The position numbers and the translations under genes were made by a program. From contig NZ_BMWA01000009.1 of assembly GCF_014650995.1 (NCBI RefSeq), positions 171,611 to 235,610 of the forward strand: a DNA stretch of 64,000 nt. The letters run 5' to 3'. Below are positions 24,773 through 33,160 of this stretch, one piece after another. The notes under the pieces were generated by a model that worked only from the letters and a program-made list of their open reading frames with translations, made no database searches and was not told where the DNA came from. Source of the stretch: Streptomyces viridiviolaceus (GTDB lineage Bacteria > Actinomycetota > Actinomycetes > Streptomycetales > Streptomycetaceae). Position 1 is the stretch's first letter; each line of letters opens with the position of its first letter.

Positions 24773-25249
24773 GTGCAGGTGCTTCAAGTGCAGCTGGAGA
24801 TCCGGCCCGACCCCGCGGAGGTGGGGCGGGCGCGGCGGTGGGCGCGCTCGCGGCTCGTCGGCGCGGGGATACAGGACGACGAGCCGCTCGCCGAGACGCT
24901 GGTCCTGCTCGTCTCCGAACTCGTCACCAACGCCGTGGTGCACACCGGGCGTCCGGCCGTGCTGCGGCTCTCCCTGCCGGGGGCGGTGACCGAGGAGGTC
25001 ACGGTGCGCCTCGAAGTGGACGACGCCAGCGACCGGGCCCCGGTGCCCCGGTGTGTGGACGGCGACGCGACGGGCGGCCGGGGGCTCGCCCTCGTCGACG
25101 GTCTCGCCGACCGCTGGGGCTGGAGCCGTGAGGGCGCCGGCAAGCGTATCTGGTGCGAACTGGACCGCTGTGCCGGGCGGCAGGAGGCCGCACCGGCCTG
25201 CGGCGGCGGATCGGTGACGTACGAAGGGCTCGCGTACGAGGCCGTATAG
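24773..25249 (+). CDS. RsbW-like histidine-kinase-type ATPase (anti-sigma kinase family)
   Basis: Encodes 158 residues, a stand-alone HATPase_c domain. The N-box is ETLVLLVSELVTNAVVHTG, the G1 region is LEVDDASDRAPVP and the G2 region is ATGGRGLALVDGLADRWG. The dimerisation/histidine domain of true sensor kinases is absent, as in SpoIIAB/RsbW proteins and the many similar Streptomyces proteins. It could phosphorylate a STAS protein such as the one at 23052 and bind a sigma factor. That pairing is inferred from distance alone. The GTG at 24773 has no clear Shine-Dalgarno site. Confidence 0.92.
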   Translation: MQVLQVQLEIRPDPAEVGRARRWARSRLVGAGIQDDEPLAETLVLLVSELVTNAVVHTGRPAVLRLSLPGAVTEEVTVRLEVDDASDRAPVPRCVDGDATGGRGLALVDGLADRWGWSREGAGKRIWCELDRCAGRQEAAPACGGGSVTYEGLAYEAV

Positions 25250-25653
25250 GGGCACGGGGGCACGGGTGCCCGGCTCTCCGCGATCGAGGCGCCTGAGTGC
25301 GCCGGTGTGTGCTTCCGTGCGCTTGCGTCCCGAACAGTACGTCAGTGATGAACGCCCTATTGGGTGTTGACGGCCCGTGACCGTGTGATCACGCTGGTAG
25401 TCGACGATTCGCCGCGAGGGGACGACGAGGGCAGCCCGGTGACGGTGCCCTCGACGAGTGTGAGTCGTGATTCGGCGTCGGTTCTCCCGGGGGAATGGGG
25501 AACCGGGGCGGGAGCGCCGGAGTCGGTCGGCGGCGTGCGGTGCCGTGCTCGGGGCGGACAGCGCCGCGCCGCCGACCGTGGGGGGCGCCGGCAGTGCCGG
25601 GCCGCATCCCGAAAAGTTGTCCACAGCCTGTGGATGCTCGGTGGGTGTGCCGG
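25250..25653. other. Non-coding stretch with DnaA-box-like palindrome
   Basis: About 400 bases with no gene I can support. TTGTCCACA (25617-25625) is a perfect Streptomyces-type DnaA box and overlaps the perfect hyphenated palindrome CCACAGcCTGTGG (25621-25633). It sits just beyond the stop of the AraC-family gene. Confidence 0.45.
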
Positions 25654-26736
25654 CTACTTGCCGGGCGCGGTCCTCGCCGCGGCGTACGTGCGCGGAGGGA
25701 GACCGCCGCGGGAGTCGCCGGCTCCGTCCCCGGCCCGGAAGGTGCGCCGGTACGCGGTCGGCGTGACACCGAGCGCCGCCTGAAGGTGCTGACGCATCGA
25801 CTGGGCCGTGCCGAAGCCCGCGTCGCGGGCCACCTGGTCGACGGACAGGTCGGTGGACTCCAGCAGATGCCGGGCCCGTTCGACGCGCTGCTGGGTCAGC
25901 CACTGCCCCGGGCTGATGCCGACCTCCTCGCGGAAGCGGCGGGTGAAGGTCCGCACGGACATGGATTCCTGCGCGGCCATGTCCCTCAGCTGGATCGGCT
26001 CCTGGAGGCGTCCGAGAGCCCAGGCCCGGGCGCTGGTCGTGGACGACTGCTGCGGGTCGGGGACCGGCCGCTCGATGTACTGCGCCTGCCCGCCGTCGCG
26101 GTAGGGCGGGACGACCGTCCGGCGGGCCACCTCGTTGGCGACGGCGGTGCCGTGGTCCCGGCGCACGATGTGCACGCACAGGTCGATCCCGGCCGCCACC
26201 CCGGCCGAGGTCAGCACGTCGCCGTCGTCGATGAACAGCACGTCCGCGTCCACCCGGACCTTGGGGAAGAGCCGCTGGAAGTGCTCGGCCGAGGCCCAGT
26301 GCGTGGTCGCCGGGCGGCCGTCGAGGTGTCCGGCGGCGGCGAGGACGTAGCCACCGGTGCAGATGGCGACGAGCCGGGTGCCGGGGCGGATCAGGGCGAG
26401 CGCGGCGGCCAGTTCCTCGGTCAGCACGCCCTCCTCGTGGACCGGGCCGAGCTCGTAGGAGGCCGGGATGACGACGGTGTCGGCGGTGGCCAGGGCCTCC
26501 GGGCCGTTCTCGACCAGGATCGCGAAGTCCGCGTCGGTGTCGACCGGCCCCGGCGGGCGGACGGAGCAGGTGACGACCTCGTACAGCCGCCGGTTCCGCT
26601 CGTCCTTGGCGCGTCCGAAGATGCGCTGCGGGATGCCCAGTTCGAAGGGGAGCAGCCCGTCGAGGGCGAGGACGACGACGCGGTGCGGCCGGAAGCCCTG
26701 TCCCGGGGCCGCGTCCTGATCCGTTGCGTTCTCCAT
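25654..26736 (-). CDS. GlxA-type AraC-family regulator (DJ-1/PfpI + HTH)
   Basis: Encodes 360 residues. The N-terminal half is a DJ-1/PfpI amidotransferase-like domain: RVVVLALDGLLPFELGIPQRIFG, ADTVVIPASYELG and LVAICTGGYVLAAAGHLDGRPATTHW, with the cysteine of the elbow present. The C-terminal ~100 residues hold two helix-turn-helix motifs (IQLRDMAAQESMSVRTFTRRFREEVGISPGQWLTQQRVERARHLLE and LSVDQVARDAGFGTAQSMRQHLQAALGVTPTAYRRTF). It is divergent from an MFS permease with 71 bases between the starts, so it probably controls that gene. TAGGAT lies exactly six bases before the ATG, indicating a leaderless mRNA. Confidence 0.95.
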   Translation of the reverse strand: MENATDQDAAPGQGFRPHRVVVLALDGLLPFELGIPQRIFGRAKDERNRRLYEVVTCSVRPPGPVDTDADFAILVENGPEALATADTVVIPASYELGPVHEEGVLTEELAAALALIRPGTRLVAICTGGYVLAAAGHLDGRPATTHWASAEHFQRLFPKVRVDADVLFIDDGDVLTSAGVAAGIDLCVHIVRRDHGTAVANEVARRTVVPPYRDGGQAQYIERPVPDPQQSSTTSARAWALGRLQEPIQLRDMAAQESMSVRTFTRRFREEVGISPGQWLTQQRVERARHLLESTDLSVDQVARDAGFGTAQSMRQHLQAALGVTPTAYRRTFRAGDGAGDSRGGLPPRTYAAARTAPGK

Positions 26737-26807
26737 GGCCCGATCCTAGCGAACACTGTCTGTCGGGCCACTCGATCGAGTGCGTCCCGCACCGGAAGCT
26801 TCATGAC

Positions 26808-28121
26808 GTGACCGAGACAACCGACACCGCAACCGCAGTGGAACAGCCCCAGGACGCCCGGCCGCCGCGCCGCACCCGGGTGCACCGTGCCTGGTTCGTC
26901 GCCGCCGTCACCTTCGTGACGATCATCGGCGCAGCCGCCTTCCGGTCCGTGCCCGGCCTCCTCATCGACCCGCTCCACCAGGAGTTCGGCTGGTCACGCG
27001 GCACGATCGGCGCCGCCGTCTCCGTCAACCTCGCGCTGTACGGACTGACGGCTCCCTTCGCGGCGGCGCTGATGGACCGCTTCGGCATCCGGCGCGTGGT
27101 CGCGGTCGCCCTGACGGTCATCGCACTCGGCTCCGGTCTGACGGTGTGGATGGACTCCGCCTGGCAGCTGCTGCTGTGCTGGGGCCTGCTGGTCGGCCTC
27201 GGCTCCGGCTCGATGGCGCTGGCGTTCGCGGCCACCGTCACCAACCGCTGGTTCACCGAGCGGCGCGGCCTGGTCAGCGGCATCCTCACCGCCGCGTCCG
27301 CCTCCGGGCAGCTGATCTTCCTGCCGGTGCTGTCCTGGATGGTCGAGCGCCACGACTGGCGCCCGGCGGCCGTCACGGTCGCGCTCGCCGCCCTCGCCGT
27401 CGTCCCCTTCGTCTGGCTGCTGCTGCACGACCACCCGGCCGACGTCGGCCAGAAGCCTTACGGCGCCGAGGAGTTCGTCCCCAAGCCCGCGCCCGTCCCC
27501 GGCGCCGCCCGCCGCGCGCTCACGGTCCTCTTCTCGGCCGTGCGCACCGGCCCGTTCTGGCTGCTGGCCGGCACCTTCGCGATCTGCGGCGCCTCGACCA
27601 ACGGCCTGATCCAGACCCACTTCGTGCCGGCCGCCCACGACCACGGCATGCCCGTCACGGCCGCCGCCTCGCTGCTCGCCGTCATCGGCGTGTTCGACGT
27701 GGTCGGCACCATCGCCTCCGGCTGGTTCACCGACCGCTTCGAACCGCGCCGGCTGCTCGCCGTGTACTACGCCCTGCGCGGCGTCTCCCTGCTCTTCCTC
27801 CCGATGCTGCTGGCGCCCAGCGTCCACCCGCCGATGATCTTCTTCATCGTCTTCTACGGCCTCGACTGGGTCGCCACCGTCCCGCCCACCCTCGCCCTGT
27901 GCCGCGAGCAGTACGGCGACGACAGCGCGATCGTCTTCGGCTGGGTCCTCGCCTCCCACCAGGTCGGCGCCGCCCTCGTCGCCTTCCTCGGCGGCGTCGC
28001 CCGCGACACGTTCGGCTCCTACGACGTCGTCTGGTACGCCTCCGGCGCCCTGTGCGCGGCGGCGGCCCTGATGGCCCTGGTGATCCGGCGGCGCCCGGCT
28101 CGGGCGATCGCGGTGTCCTGA
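26808..28121 (+). CDS. MFS transporter
   Basis: Encodes 437 residues from GTG 26808 (GGAAG ten bases upstream), with twelve predicted membrane segments. Signature loops: MDRFGIRRVVAVAL after TM2, FTERRGLVSGILTAASASGQLIFLP before TM5, and the second-half repeat WFTDRFEPRRLLAVYYALRG. The layout fits oxalate/monocarboxylate-type or unknown MFS carriers. It is paired divergently with the GlxA-type regulator, which probably responds to the transported compound. Substrate and direction are unknown. Confidence 0.94.
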   Translation: MTETTDTATAVEQPQDARPPRRTRVHRAWFVAAVTFVTIIGAAAFRSVPGLLIDPLHQEFGWSRGTIGAAVSVNLALYGLTAPFAAALMDRFGIRRVVAVALTVIALGSGLTVWMDSAWQLLLCWGLLVGLGSGSMALAFAATVTNRWFTERRGLVSGILTAASASGQLIFLPVLSWMVERHDWRPAAVTVALAALAVVPFVWLLLHDHPADVGQKPYGAEEFVPKPAPVPGAARRALTVLFSAVRTGPFWLLAGTFAICGASTNGLIQTHFVPAAHDHGMPVTAAASLLAVIGVFDVVGTIASGWFTDRFEPRRLLAVYYALRGVSLLFLPMLLAPSVHPPMIFFIVFYGLDWVATVPPTLALCREQYGDDSAIVFGWVLASHQVGAALVAFLGGVARDTFGSYDVVWYASGALCAAAALMALVIRRRPARAIAVS

Positions 28122-28167
28122 CCGCGCGTCGGCCTCCCCGGGGGCGGGCGAACGCGTGCGCGGACCC

Positions 28168-29361
28168 TCAGCCGGGCAGTCGCGGGACCGCGCCCGCGCT
28201 CTGCTTCACGACGGCCTTGGCGATCAGCTCCGCGTCGATCGCCAGTTCGCGGAGCATGCCGCTGATCGGGTTGGTGAAGCCGGTGAAGTACAGGCCGGGG
28301 GCGTTCCGCGGGGTTCGGGCGGCCCGGGCGGTCGGCCTGCCGTGTGCGTCGAGCACGCCGAGGTGGCCCACCAGCCCCTCCAGGCCCCGGCGGTACCCGG
28401 TGGCGGCGATCACCGCGTCCGGGGCGATGCGGGTGCCGTCGGCGAGGATCGTCTTGCCGGCCTCGAAGCCGTCGACGGCGGCCACGATCTCGACCCGGCC
28501 CCGGCGCACGGCGTCGATCAGGCCGACGTCCTGCACCGGGACGGCGCCCTCGGTGACCCGACTGTAGAGGCCGGTGCCCGGCCGGGCCAGTCCGTGGGCC
28601 GACAGGTCGGGCACGCTGATCCGGGCCAGTGGCCGGGCGAGCCGGTCGACGAGGCCGACGGGCAGCCGCCGGACGAGGACGCCCGTGTACTGGGCGGGCC
28701 AGCCGGCGGTGGAGCGGCGGACGATGTGCGGCGGGGTGCGCACGGACAGGCGGACCCGCGAGGCGCCGCCCTCCACCAGGTCCACGGCGATCTCCGCCCC
28801 GGTGTTGCCGGCGCCCACGACGAGGACGTCGCGGCCCGCGTAGGGAGCCGGGGCGCGGTACGCGGAGGCGTGCAGGAACTCCCCGGTGTACGTGTCGCGG
28901 CCGGGCCAGTCCGGCACGTGCGGGGTGTGGTTGTGGCCGGTGGCGACCACGACCGCGGCGCCGGTCAGCCGGCGGCCGCCGGTGGCGCTCAGCAGCCAGC
29001 CGGCGTCGTCGGGCGCGCGCTCGACGCGGGAGACCTCGACGCCGGTGACGACCTCCAGACGATGGTGCTCGGCGTACGTCTCCAGGTACCGCACCACGTC
29101 GTCGCGGGCCGGCCACCGCCCGAAGCGGCGCGGCATCGGCAGGCCCGGCAGCGAGGACAGACGGCGCGTGGTGTGCAGGCGCAGCCGGTCGTAGTGGCGC
29201 CGCCAGGAGGCGCCGACGCGGTCGGACCGCTCCAGGACGACGGCCCGTACGCCCCGCGCGCGCAGGGCGTACGCGACGGCGAGGCCGCCCGGGCCGCCGC
29301 CGATGACGTAGACGGGGCGGTCCGCCGGTGACGGGTCGGTGGACGCTGTGGAGTCGGCCAT
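28168..29361 (-). CDS. Flavin-containing monooxygenase-like oxidoreductase
   Basis: Encodes 397 residues from ATG 29361. TACGCT sits six bases upstream, supporting this start on a leaderless transcript. There is an FAD Rossmann motif VYVIGGGPGGLAVAYALRARG, then GASWRRHYDRLRLHTTR and YLETYAEHHRLEVVTGVEV. The NADPH motif is DVLVVGAGNTGAEIAVDL and the conserved ATGYRRGLEGLVG comes later. The group B motif FxGxxxHxxxW is seen in the relaxed form YTGEFLHASAYR. Such enzymes oxygenate S, N or carbonyl carbons using NADPH and O2. It is convergent with the MFS gene. Substrate unknown. Confidence 0.92.
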   Translation of the reverse strand: MADSTASTDPSPADRPVYVIGGGPGGLAVAYALRARGVRAVVLERSDRVGASWRRHYDRLRLHTTRRLSSLPGLPMPRRFGRWPARDDVVRYLETYAEHHRLEVVTGVEVSRVERAPDDAGWLLSATGGRRLTGAAVVVATGHNHTPHVPDWPGRDTYTGEFLHASAYRAPAPYAGRDVLVVGAGNTGAEIAVDLVEGGASRVRLSVRTPPHIVRRSTAGWPAQYTGVLVRRLPVGLVDRLARPLARISVPDLSAHGLARPGTGLYSRVTEGAVPVQDVGLIDAVRRGRVEIVAAVDGFEAGKTILADGTRIAPDAVIAATGYRRGLEGLVGHLGVLDAHGRPTARAARTPRNAPGLYFTGFTNPISGMLRELAIDAELIAKAVVKQSAGAVPRLPG

Positions 29362-29540
29362 GCCGCGAGCGTAATCGCGCACCGACTTGATGGGTCTCGG
29401 TCAAGACCGGAATCGGTTGCGGATCGATCACGGTGTCCGCGCTCGGGCCGGTGAGGTGGCGCGGAACGGTCCGCGGCCGACAGGGGCGTGAGGCGGGCCG
29501 GGACCTGTCCCTCGCGGCCCGGCACGTCTAAGCTCGCCGG

Positions 29541-29894
29541 ATGACCTTGGAATGGGAACAGGTGATCGTCCACTCCGAAGACCCGGCGGCCCTGGGGCAG
29601 TGGTGGGCCGACGCTCTCGGCTGGGTGGTGGTCCACTCCTCCGACGAGGAGTTCGAGATCCGCCCGGAGCCGGATCGCCTGCCGGGGCTGGACTTCGTCC
29701 GGCTCGACGAGAGCAAGAAGGTCAAGAGCCGACTGCACCTCGACTTCAGGCCCGACGACCAGGACGCCGAGGTGGCTCGTCTTCTGGCGCACGGCGCACG
29801 GCGCGTCGACATCGGCCAGGGTGATCAACCGTGGGTCGTCCTGGCGGACCCCGAAGGCAACGAGTTCTGTGTCCTCGGCCGGCGGCGTCCGTAA
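29541..29894 (+). CDS. VOC-superfamily (glyoxalase-like) protein
   Basis: Encodes 117 residues, one vicinal-oxygen-chelate domain: EQVIVHSEDPAALGQWWADALGWVV, FVRLDESKKVKSRLHLDFRP, WVVLADPEGNEFCVL. Candidate metal ligands His and Glu lie in RLHLDF and GNEFCV. TAAGCT (29529-29534) ends exactly six bases before the ATG, with no ribosome site, so the mRNA is probably leaderless. Members include dioxygenases, resistance proteins and isomerases; nothing here narrows the choice. Confidence 0.93.
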   Translation: MTLEWEQVIVHSEDPAALGQWWADALGWVVVHSSDEEFEIRPEPDRLPGLDFVRLDESKKVKSRLHLDFRPDDQDAEVARLLAHGARRVDIGQGDQPWVVLADPEGNEFCVLGRRRP

Positions 29895-29978
29895 GGCTGT
29901 CGACGCCGTGTGGAGCGGGCGCGGACCGGTTGTCACGCCCTGGCCGGCTGGACCGGTGCGGTCCGATTGAATGACCCA

Positions 29979-30590
29979 ATGGCCCACACACGCATGCGTA
30001 CCCTCGCCCCCGCCCTCACCGGACCGCGCGGGCACGGCCTCAGCCTCGTTCCGTGGGACGCCGGCTCCGCCGCCGACGTGGAGACCTGGCTGCGCGGCTG
30101 CCTCGACCCCGAGTTCCAGCGCTGGAACACGCCGCTCAGGCTGATCACCGACGTCGCCGACGCCCGTGAGTCGCTGCGCGCGCGGGCCCGGGACGCCGCC
30201 GAGGGCAGGTCCGCGTCGTTCCGGATCACGGACGGCGACAGCGGGGCGGCGCTGGGGCACATCGGCCTCAACGAGATCAACCAGCCCCTGAAGCTGGCCC
30301 GTGTCGGCTACTGGGTGCTCCCCGAGGCCCGCGGCCGGGGCGTCGCCACCCGCGCCCTGCTCCTCGTCTCGCGCTGGGCCTTCGAGGAACTCGGCCTGCA
30401 CCGGCTGGAGCTCGGCCACGCGGTCGGGCACGAGGTCTCCTGCCGGGTCGCCGAGCGGTGCGGGTACGCATATGAAGGGACCATGCGCGGCGCGATGTTC
30501 GAGGCCGGCCGGCACGACGCCTTCCGGGACGCGCATCTGCACGCCCGGCTCGCGGTGGACCCCGAGCCCGCCGCGCCCGACGGACGGTGA
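29979..30590 (+). CDS. GNAT-family N-acetyltransferase
   Basis: Encodes 203 residues (RimJ/RimL-like). The acetyl-CoA loop is YWVLPEARGRGVATRALLLVSRWAFEELGLHRLELGHAVGHEVSCRVAERCGYAYEGTMRGA, with the R/Q-G-x-G-x-A and the conserved 'N..S..v.e..Gf' region in the derived form EVSCRVAERCGY. The start at ATG 29979 is chosen because sequence similarity begins there; TTGAAT lies six bases upstream. It may acetylate a protein N-terminus or a small amine. No partner gene is adjacent. The stop is seven bases from the convergent PNPOx-family gene. Confidence 0.94.
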   Translation: MAHTRMRTLAPALTGPRGHGLSLVPWDAGSAADVETWLRGCLDPEFQRWNTPLRLITDVADARESLRARARDAAEGRSASFRITDGDSGAALGHIGLNEINQPLKLARVGYWVLPEARGRGVATRALLLVSRWAFEELGLHRLELGHAVGHEVSCRVAERCGYAYEGTMRGAMFEAGRHDAFRDAHLHARLAVDPEPAAPDGR

Positions 30591-30597
30591 CCGACGC

Positions 30598-31263
30598 TCA
30601 CGGCCACAGCAGGAGCTTCCTCCAGCCCTCCTCCGACCGCCGGTAGGCCAGCCGTACGTGGCGGCGGCGCGCCTCGCCCTGGAAGAACTCCACCTCGTCC
30701 GGCTCCAGGCGGTACAGCGTCCAGGACGGAACGGGCGTGTCCGGCTCCCGCCCGGCCCGGTCCCACGCCGCCTCGGAGGCGCGGGCCAGCTCGTCCGGCG
30801 AGCTCAGGGGCTCGCTCTGCCGGCCGGTGAGGGCGGCGGCCAGGGCACCGGCCGAGCGGGCGTGCAGATCGGACCGCGCCTCCTCGGCCGGGGCGACGGC
30901 GACCGGACCGCGGACGCGCACCTGGCGGCCCAGCACCGGCCAGTAGAAGACGAGGGCGGCGTACGGACGGGCGGCGAGGTGACGGCCCTTGCGGCTGCCC
31001 GCGTGCGTGGCGAAGGACCAGCCGTCCGCGTCCGCGCCGTGCAGCATCACGATCCGTACGTCGGGCACGCCGTCCGCGTCCGCCGTGGCCAGCGACATGG
31101 TGTGCGGCTCGGTCTGCCCGGCCGCCACCGCGTCGGCGAACCACCGCGCGAACAGGGGCAGGGGGTCGGCGGGCGCGACGGCCGGGTCGAAGGCGGGCAG
31201 TTCGGTGACCGCCGGGTCCCACACCCGCAGTGACCTCAGCAGCTCGTGAAGATCGGTTCCCAT
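30598..31263 (-). CDS. Pyridoxamine 5'-phosphate oxidase-family flavoprotein (PdxH paralogue)
   Basis: Encodes 221 residues. It follows PdxH along its whole length: LFARWFADAVAAGQTEPHTMSLATADADGVPDVRIVMLHGADADGWSFATHAGSRKGRHL, LGRQVRVRGPVAVAP, SRQ-like and the C-terminal FFQGEARRRHVRLAYRR. The last segment differs from true PdxH, which has the RLHDRLRY seen at 3837. So it is an FMN protein of the PdxH/PhzG group with probably a different substrate. The true pdxH lies 26 kb away. It is convergent with the GNAT gene. Confidence 0.91.
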   Translation of the reverse strand: MGTDLHELLRSLRVWDPAVTELPAFDPAVAPADPLPLFARWFADAVAAGQTEPHTMSLATADADGVPDVRIVMLHGADADGWSFATHAGSRKGRHLAARPYAALVFYWPVLGRQVRVRGPVAVAPAEEARSDLHARSAGALAAALTGRQSEPLSSPDELARASEAAWDRAGREPDTPVPSWTLYRLEPDEVEFFQGEARRRHVRLAYRRSEEGWRKLLLWP

Positions 31264-31315
31264 GCCCCGATTGTCACGCGCCGCGCACCGCGCGCCGCGG
31301 CCCGCGGTCCGGTGT

Positions 31316-31741
31316 TCACACCGTGCCGAGGTCGGACGACACCCAGCGCTCCGGCCGCATGCGGATGACGACCTGCTCGCCGTGGTCCTTCCAGGCGAAC
31401 TCGACGTAGCCGTCGACCTTCTCGGCCGGCAGGTAGCGGGCGGCGAGCTCCCGCAGCCGCTCGACCGTGGCGGGCACCGTCTCGACGACCGGCCCCTCCA
31501 CCGACACGTACCGGATCGTGGGGTCCAGCCGGTCGACCATCAGGGAGAACCGCCCCGACGCCTTGATCAGCTCGTTCTTGCGGCTGTCCAGCCCGGTCAT
31601 GATCCATACGTCGCCGCCGGGCTCGTACTGGTACCAGATCGGCACGGTGAGCGGGGCGCGTCCCGCTCCCGCGTCGACGGCGAGCGCGGCGATGTGCGGT
31701 TCGGCCAGGAACGTCTCTCGCTCTTCGCGGGTCAGGGCCAT
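31316..31741 (-). CDS. PPOX-class (split-barrel) F420/flavin-dependent oxidoreductase
   Basis: Encodes 141 residues behind GGAGGA. It has the split beta-barrel pattern of short PNPOx-like enzymes: LTREERETFLAEPHIAALAVDAG, PLTVPIWYQYEPGGDVWIMTGLDSRKNELIKASGRFSLMVDRLDPTIRYVSVEGPV, then a C-terminal helix-strand. Actinobacterial members often use F420, and the window also encodes fbiC and another F420-type protein. FMN, heme or biliverdin remain possible. It lies in the same direction as, and 52 bases upstream of, the PdxH paralogue. Confidence 0.91.
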   Translation of the reverse strand: MALTREERETFLAEPHIAALAVDAGAGRAPLTVPIWYQYEPGGDVWIMTGLDSRKNELIKASGRFSLMVDRLDPTIRYVSVEGPVVETVPATVERLRELAARYLPAEKVDGYVEFAWKDHGEQVVIRMRPERWVSSDLGTV

Positions 31742-31860
31742 GGCGGTCTCCTCCGGCGATCGGGGCGTCCTCGACGAGTCAACGCCGACCCGGCGGGCCC
31801 GTGTTCCCCGTCGAAGCCATCAGACCGCGGTACGCCGCCCGCCGTGCGGTGCCACGCCCG

Positions 31861-32499
31861 TCAGATCGTCGCCAGTCGCTGCACCAGCAGCACCGCGCCG
31901 ATGCCCAGCATCGCGGCGCCGGAGGTACGGGTGACCGCGCGGGCGGCGGCCGGCCGGGCGCCCAGGACGGCGCGGGCGCCGAGGCCGACCGTGAGGTACA
32001 CGGCGGCGCAGCAGGCCATGTGCAGCAGGCCCAGGGCGACGGTCTGCGCGGGCACCGGCAGACGGCCGCCCCCGGTGACCAGGAACTGCGGCAGCACGGA
32101 GAGGTAGAGCAGCAGCCCCTTGGGGTTCAGCCCGCTGATCGCGGCACCGCGCAGGAAGACCCGCCCCCGGGACTCGGCGCGCACCCCCGCCCCGCCGGGC
32201 CCTTCGGCGGCCTCCACGGTGCCCGGACGGCGCAGCACCCCCCACCCGAGCCGCACGAGGTACGCCGCCCCCACCACCGTCAGCGCCGTGAGCAGGGCCG
32301 GGGAGCCGGCCACGAGGACCGCGAGGCCGGCCGCCGCGAGCAGCGTGTGCAGCGCGTACCCGGTGACCAGTCCGCCCACCGCCCATGTCACCGACCTCTC
32401 GCGCAGCCCGGCGGAGACGGCGTACGCCCAGTCCGCGCCCGGCACGCACACCAGCAGGAAGTCCAGGGCGAGGAAGGAGATGAGGGTTCCCGAGTCCAT
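31861..32499 (-). CDS. LysE/RhtB-family exporter
   Basis: Encodes 212 residues with six hydrophobic helices: LISFLALDFLLVCVPGADWAYAVSAGL (with the P-G of the family), SVTWAVGGLVTGYALHTLLAAAGLAVLV and FLRGAAISGLNPKGLLLYLSVLPQF. The LNPK motif is typical. It exports amino acids or related metabolites. It is divergent from an Lrp/AsnC regulator, the usual control partner of this family, with 82 bases between the starts. The ATG at 32499 is chosen because family sequence begins at MDSGTLISF; TAATCT is seven bases upstream. Confidence 0.95.
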   Translation of the reverse strand: MDSGTLISFLALDFLLVCVPGADWAYAVSAGLRERSVTWAVGGLVTGYALHTLLAAAGLAVLVAGSPALLTALTVVGAAYLVRLGWGVLRRPGTVEAAEGPGGAGVRAESRGRVFLRGAAISGLNPKGLLLYLSVLPQFLVTGGGRLPVPAQTVALGLLHMACCAAVYLTVGLGARAVLGARPAAARAVTRTSGAAMLGIGAVLLVQRLATI

Positions 32500-32543
32500 G
32501 CGGGGAAGATTAGGCGGAGTTGTCCGAAAGGTGTTCCCGAAGT

Positions 32544-32578
32544 TTGTCCACATCGCCGCCTATGGTGGAAGAATCTTC
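32544..32578. promoter_or_regulatory. Candidate operator in the LysE/AsnC divergent region
   Basis: GAAGAaTCTTC (32568-32578) is a perfect 11-base palindrome ending three bases before the AsnC start. TTGTCCACA (32544-32552), a perfect Streptomyces DnaA box, lies beside it. The palindrome is a plausible autoregulatory Lrp-type site. Confidence 0.45.
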
Positions 32579-32581
32579 TCC

Positions 32582-33034
32582 GTGGACGACATGGACCGGA
32601 AGATTCTTGCCGAGCTCCAGCAGGACGGGCGGCTGACCGTGACCGAGCTGGCCTCGCGGGTGCGGCTGAGCGTCTCGCCGTGTCACCGGCGGCTGCGGGA
32701 GCTGGAGAGGTCGGGGGCGATCGGCGGCTACCGCGCGGTCGTCGATCCGGCGGCCGTCGGGCTGGCCTTCGAGGCGCTGGTCTTCGTGTCGATGCGGCAG
32801 GAGGACCGGGACACCGTCGAGGGGTTCGAGCGGGCGGTCGGCGAGGTGGCCGAGGTGGTCGAGGCGCAGCGGCTGTTCGGAGAGCCCGACTACCTGCTGC
32901 GGGTCGTCGCCGCCGACCTGGCGGCCTACCAGCGGCTCTACGACGAGCGGCTCGCCACCCTCCCCGGGGTGCAGCGGCTGACGTCGACGCTGGTGATGAA
33001 GCACGTGGTGAAGGACCGGCCGCTGCCGGCGTAG
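32582..33034 (+). CDS. Lrp/AsnC-family transcriptional regulator
   Basis: Encodes 150 residues from GTG 32582. The DNA-binding part is DDMDRKILAELQQDGRLTVTELASRVRLSVSPCHRRLRELERSGAIGGYRAVVDPAAVGL. The ligand-binding RAM domain is ALVFVSMRQEDRDTVEGFERAVGEVAEVVEAQRLFGEPDYLLRVVAADLAAYQRLYDERLATLPGVQRLTSTLVMKHV. Both are complete. It most likely controls the divergent LysE-type exporter in response to an amino acid and itself. A hairpin follows at 33079-33110. Confidence 0.97.
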   Translation: MDDMDRKILAELQQDGRLTVTELASRVRLSVSPCHRRLRELERSGAIGGYRAVVDPAAVGLAFEALVFVSMRQEDRDTVEGFERAVGEVAEVVEAQRLFGEPDYLLRVVAADLAAYQRLYDERLATLPGVQRLTSTLVMKHVVKDRPLPA

Positions 33035-33078
33035 CCGGACGCGGGGGTGCCGGGGCCCCAGGGGCCGGACAGCGCAAC

Positions 33079-33110
33079 AGGCGGCGGTCCACTCGGGTGA
33101 ACCACCGCCT
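33079..33110. terminator. Hairpin between convergent AsnC and TetR genes
   Basis: AGGCGGCGGT (33079-33088) pairs with ACCACCGCCT (33101-33110) with one mismatch, leaving a 12-base loop. It is placed to serve both converging genes. Confidence 0.6.
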
Positions 33111-33160
33111 GCCAGACAGGACTTGGTGCGGACGAGGGGCCGTGCGCGCGGCCCGCCGCG

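Noticed and set aside
25364..25783. 139-codon plus-strand ORF before the AraC gene
   Set aside because: It overlaps the AraC C-terminus and a DnaA-box palindrome, and is Arg/Gly-rich with no domain or ribosome site.
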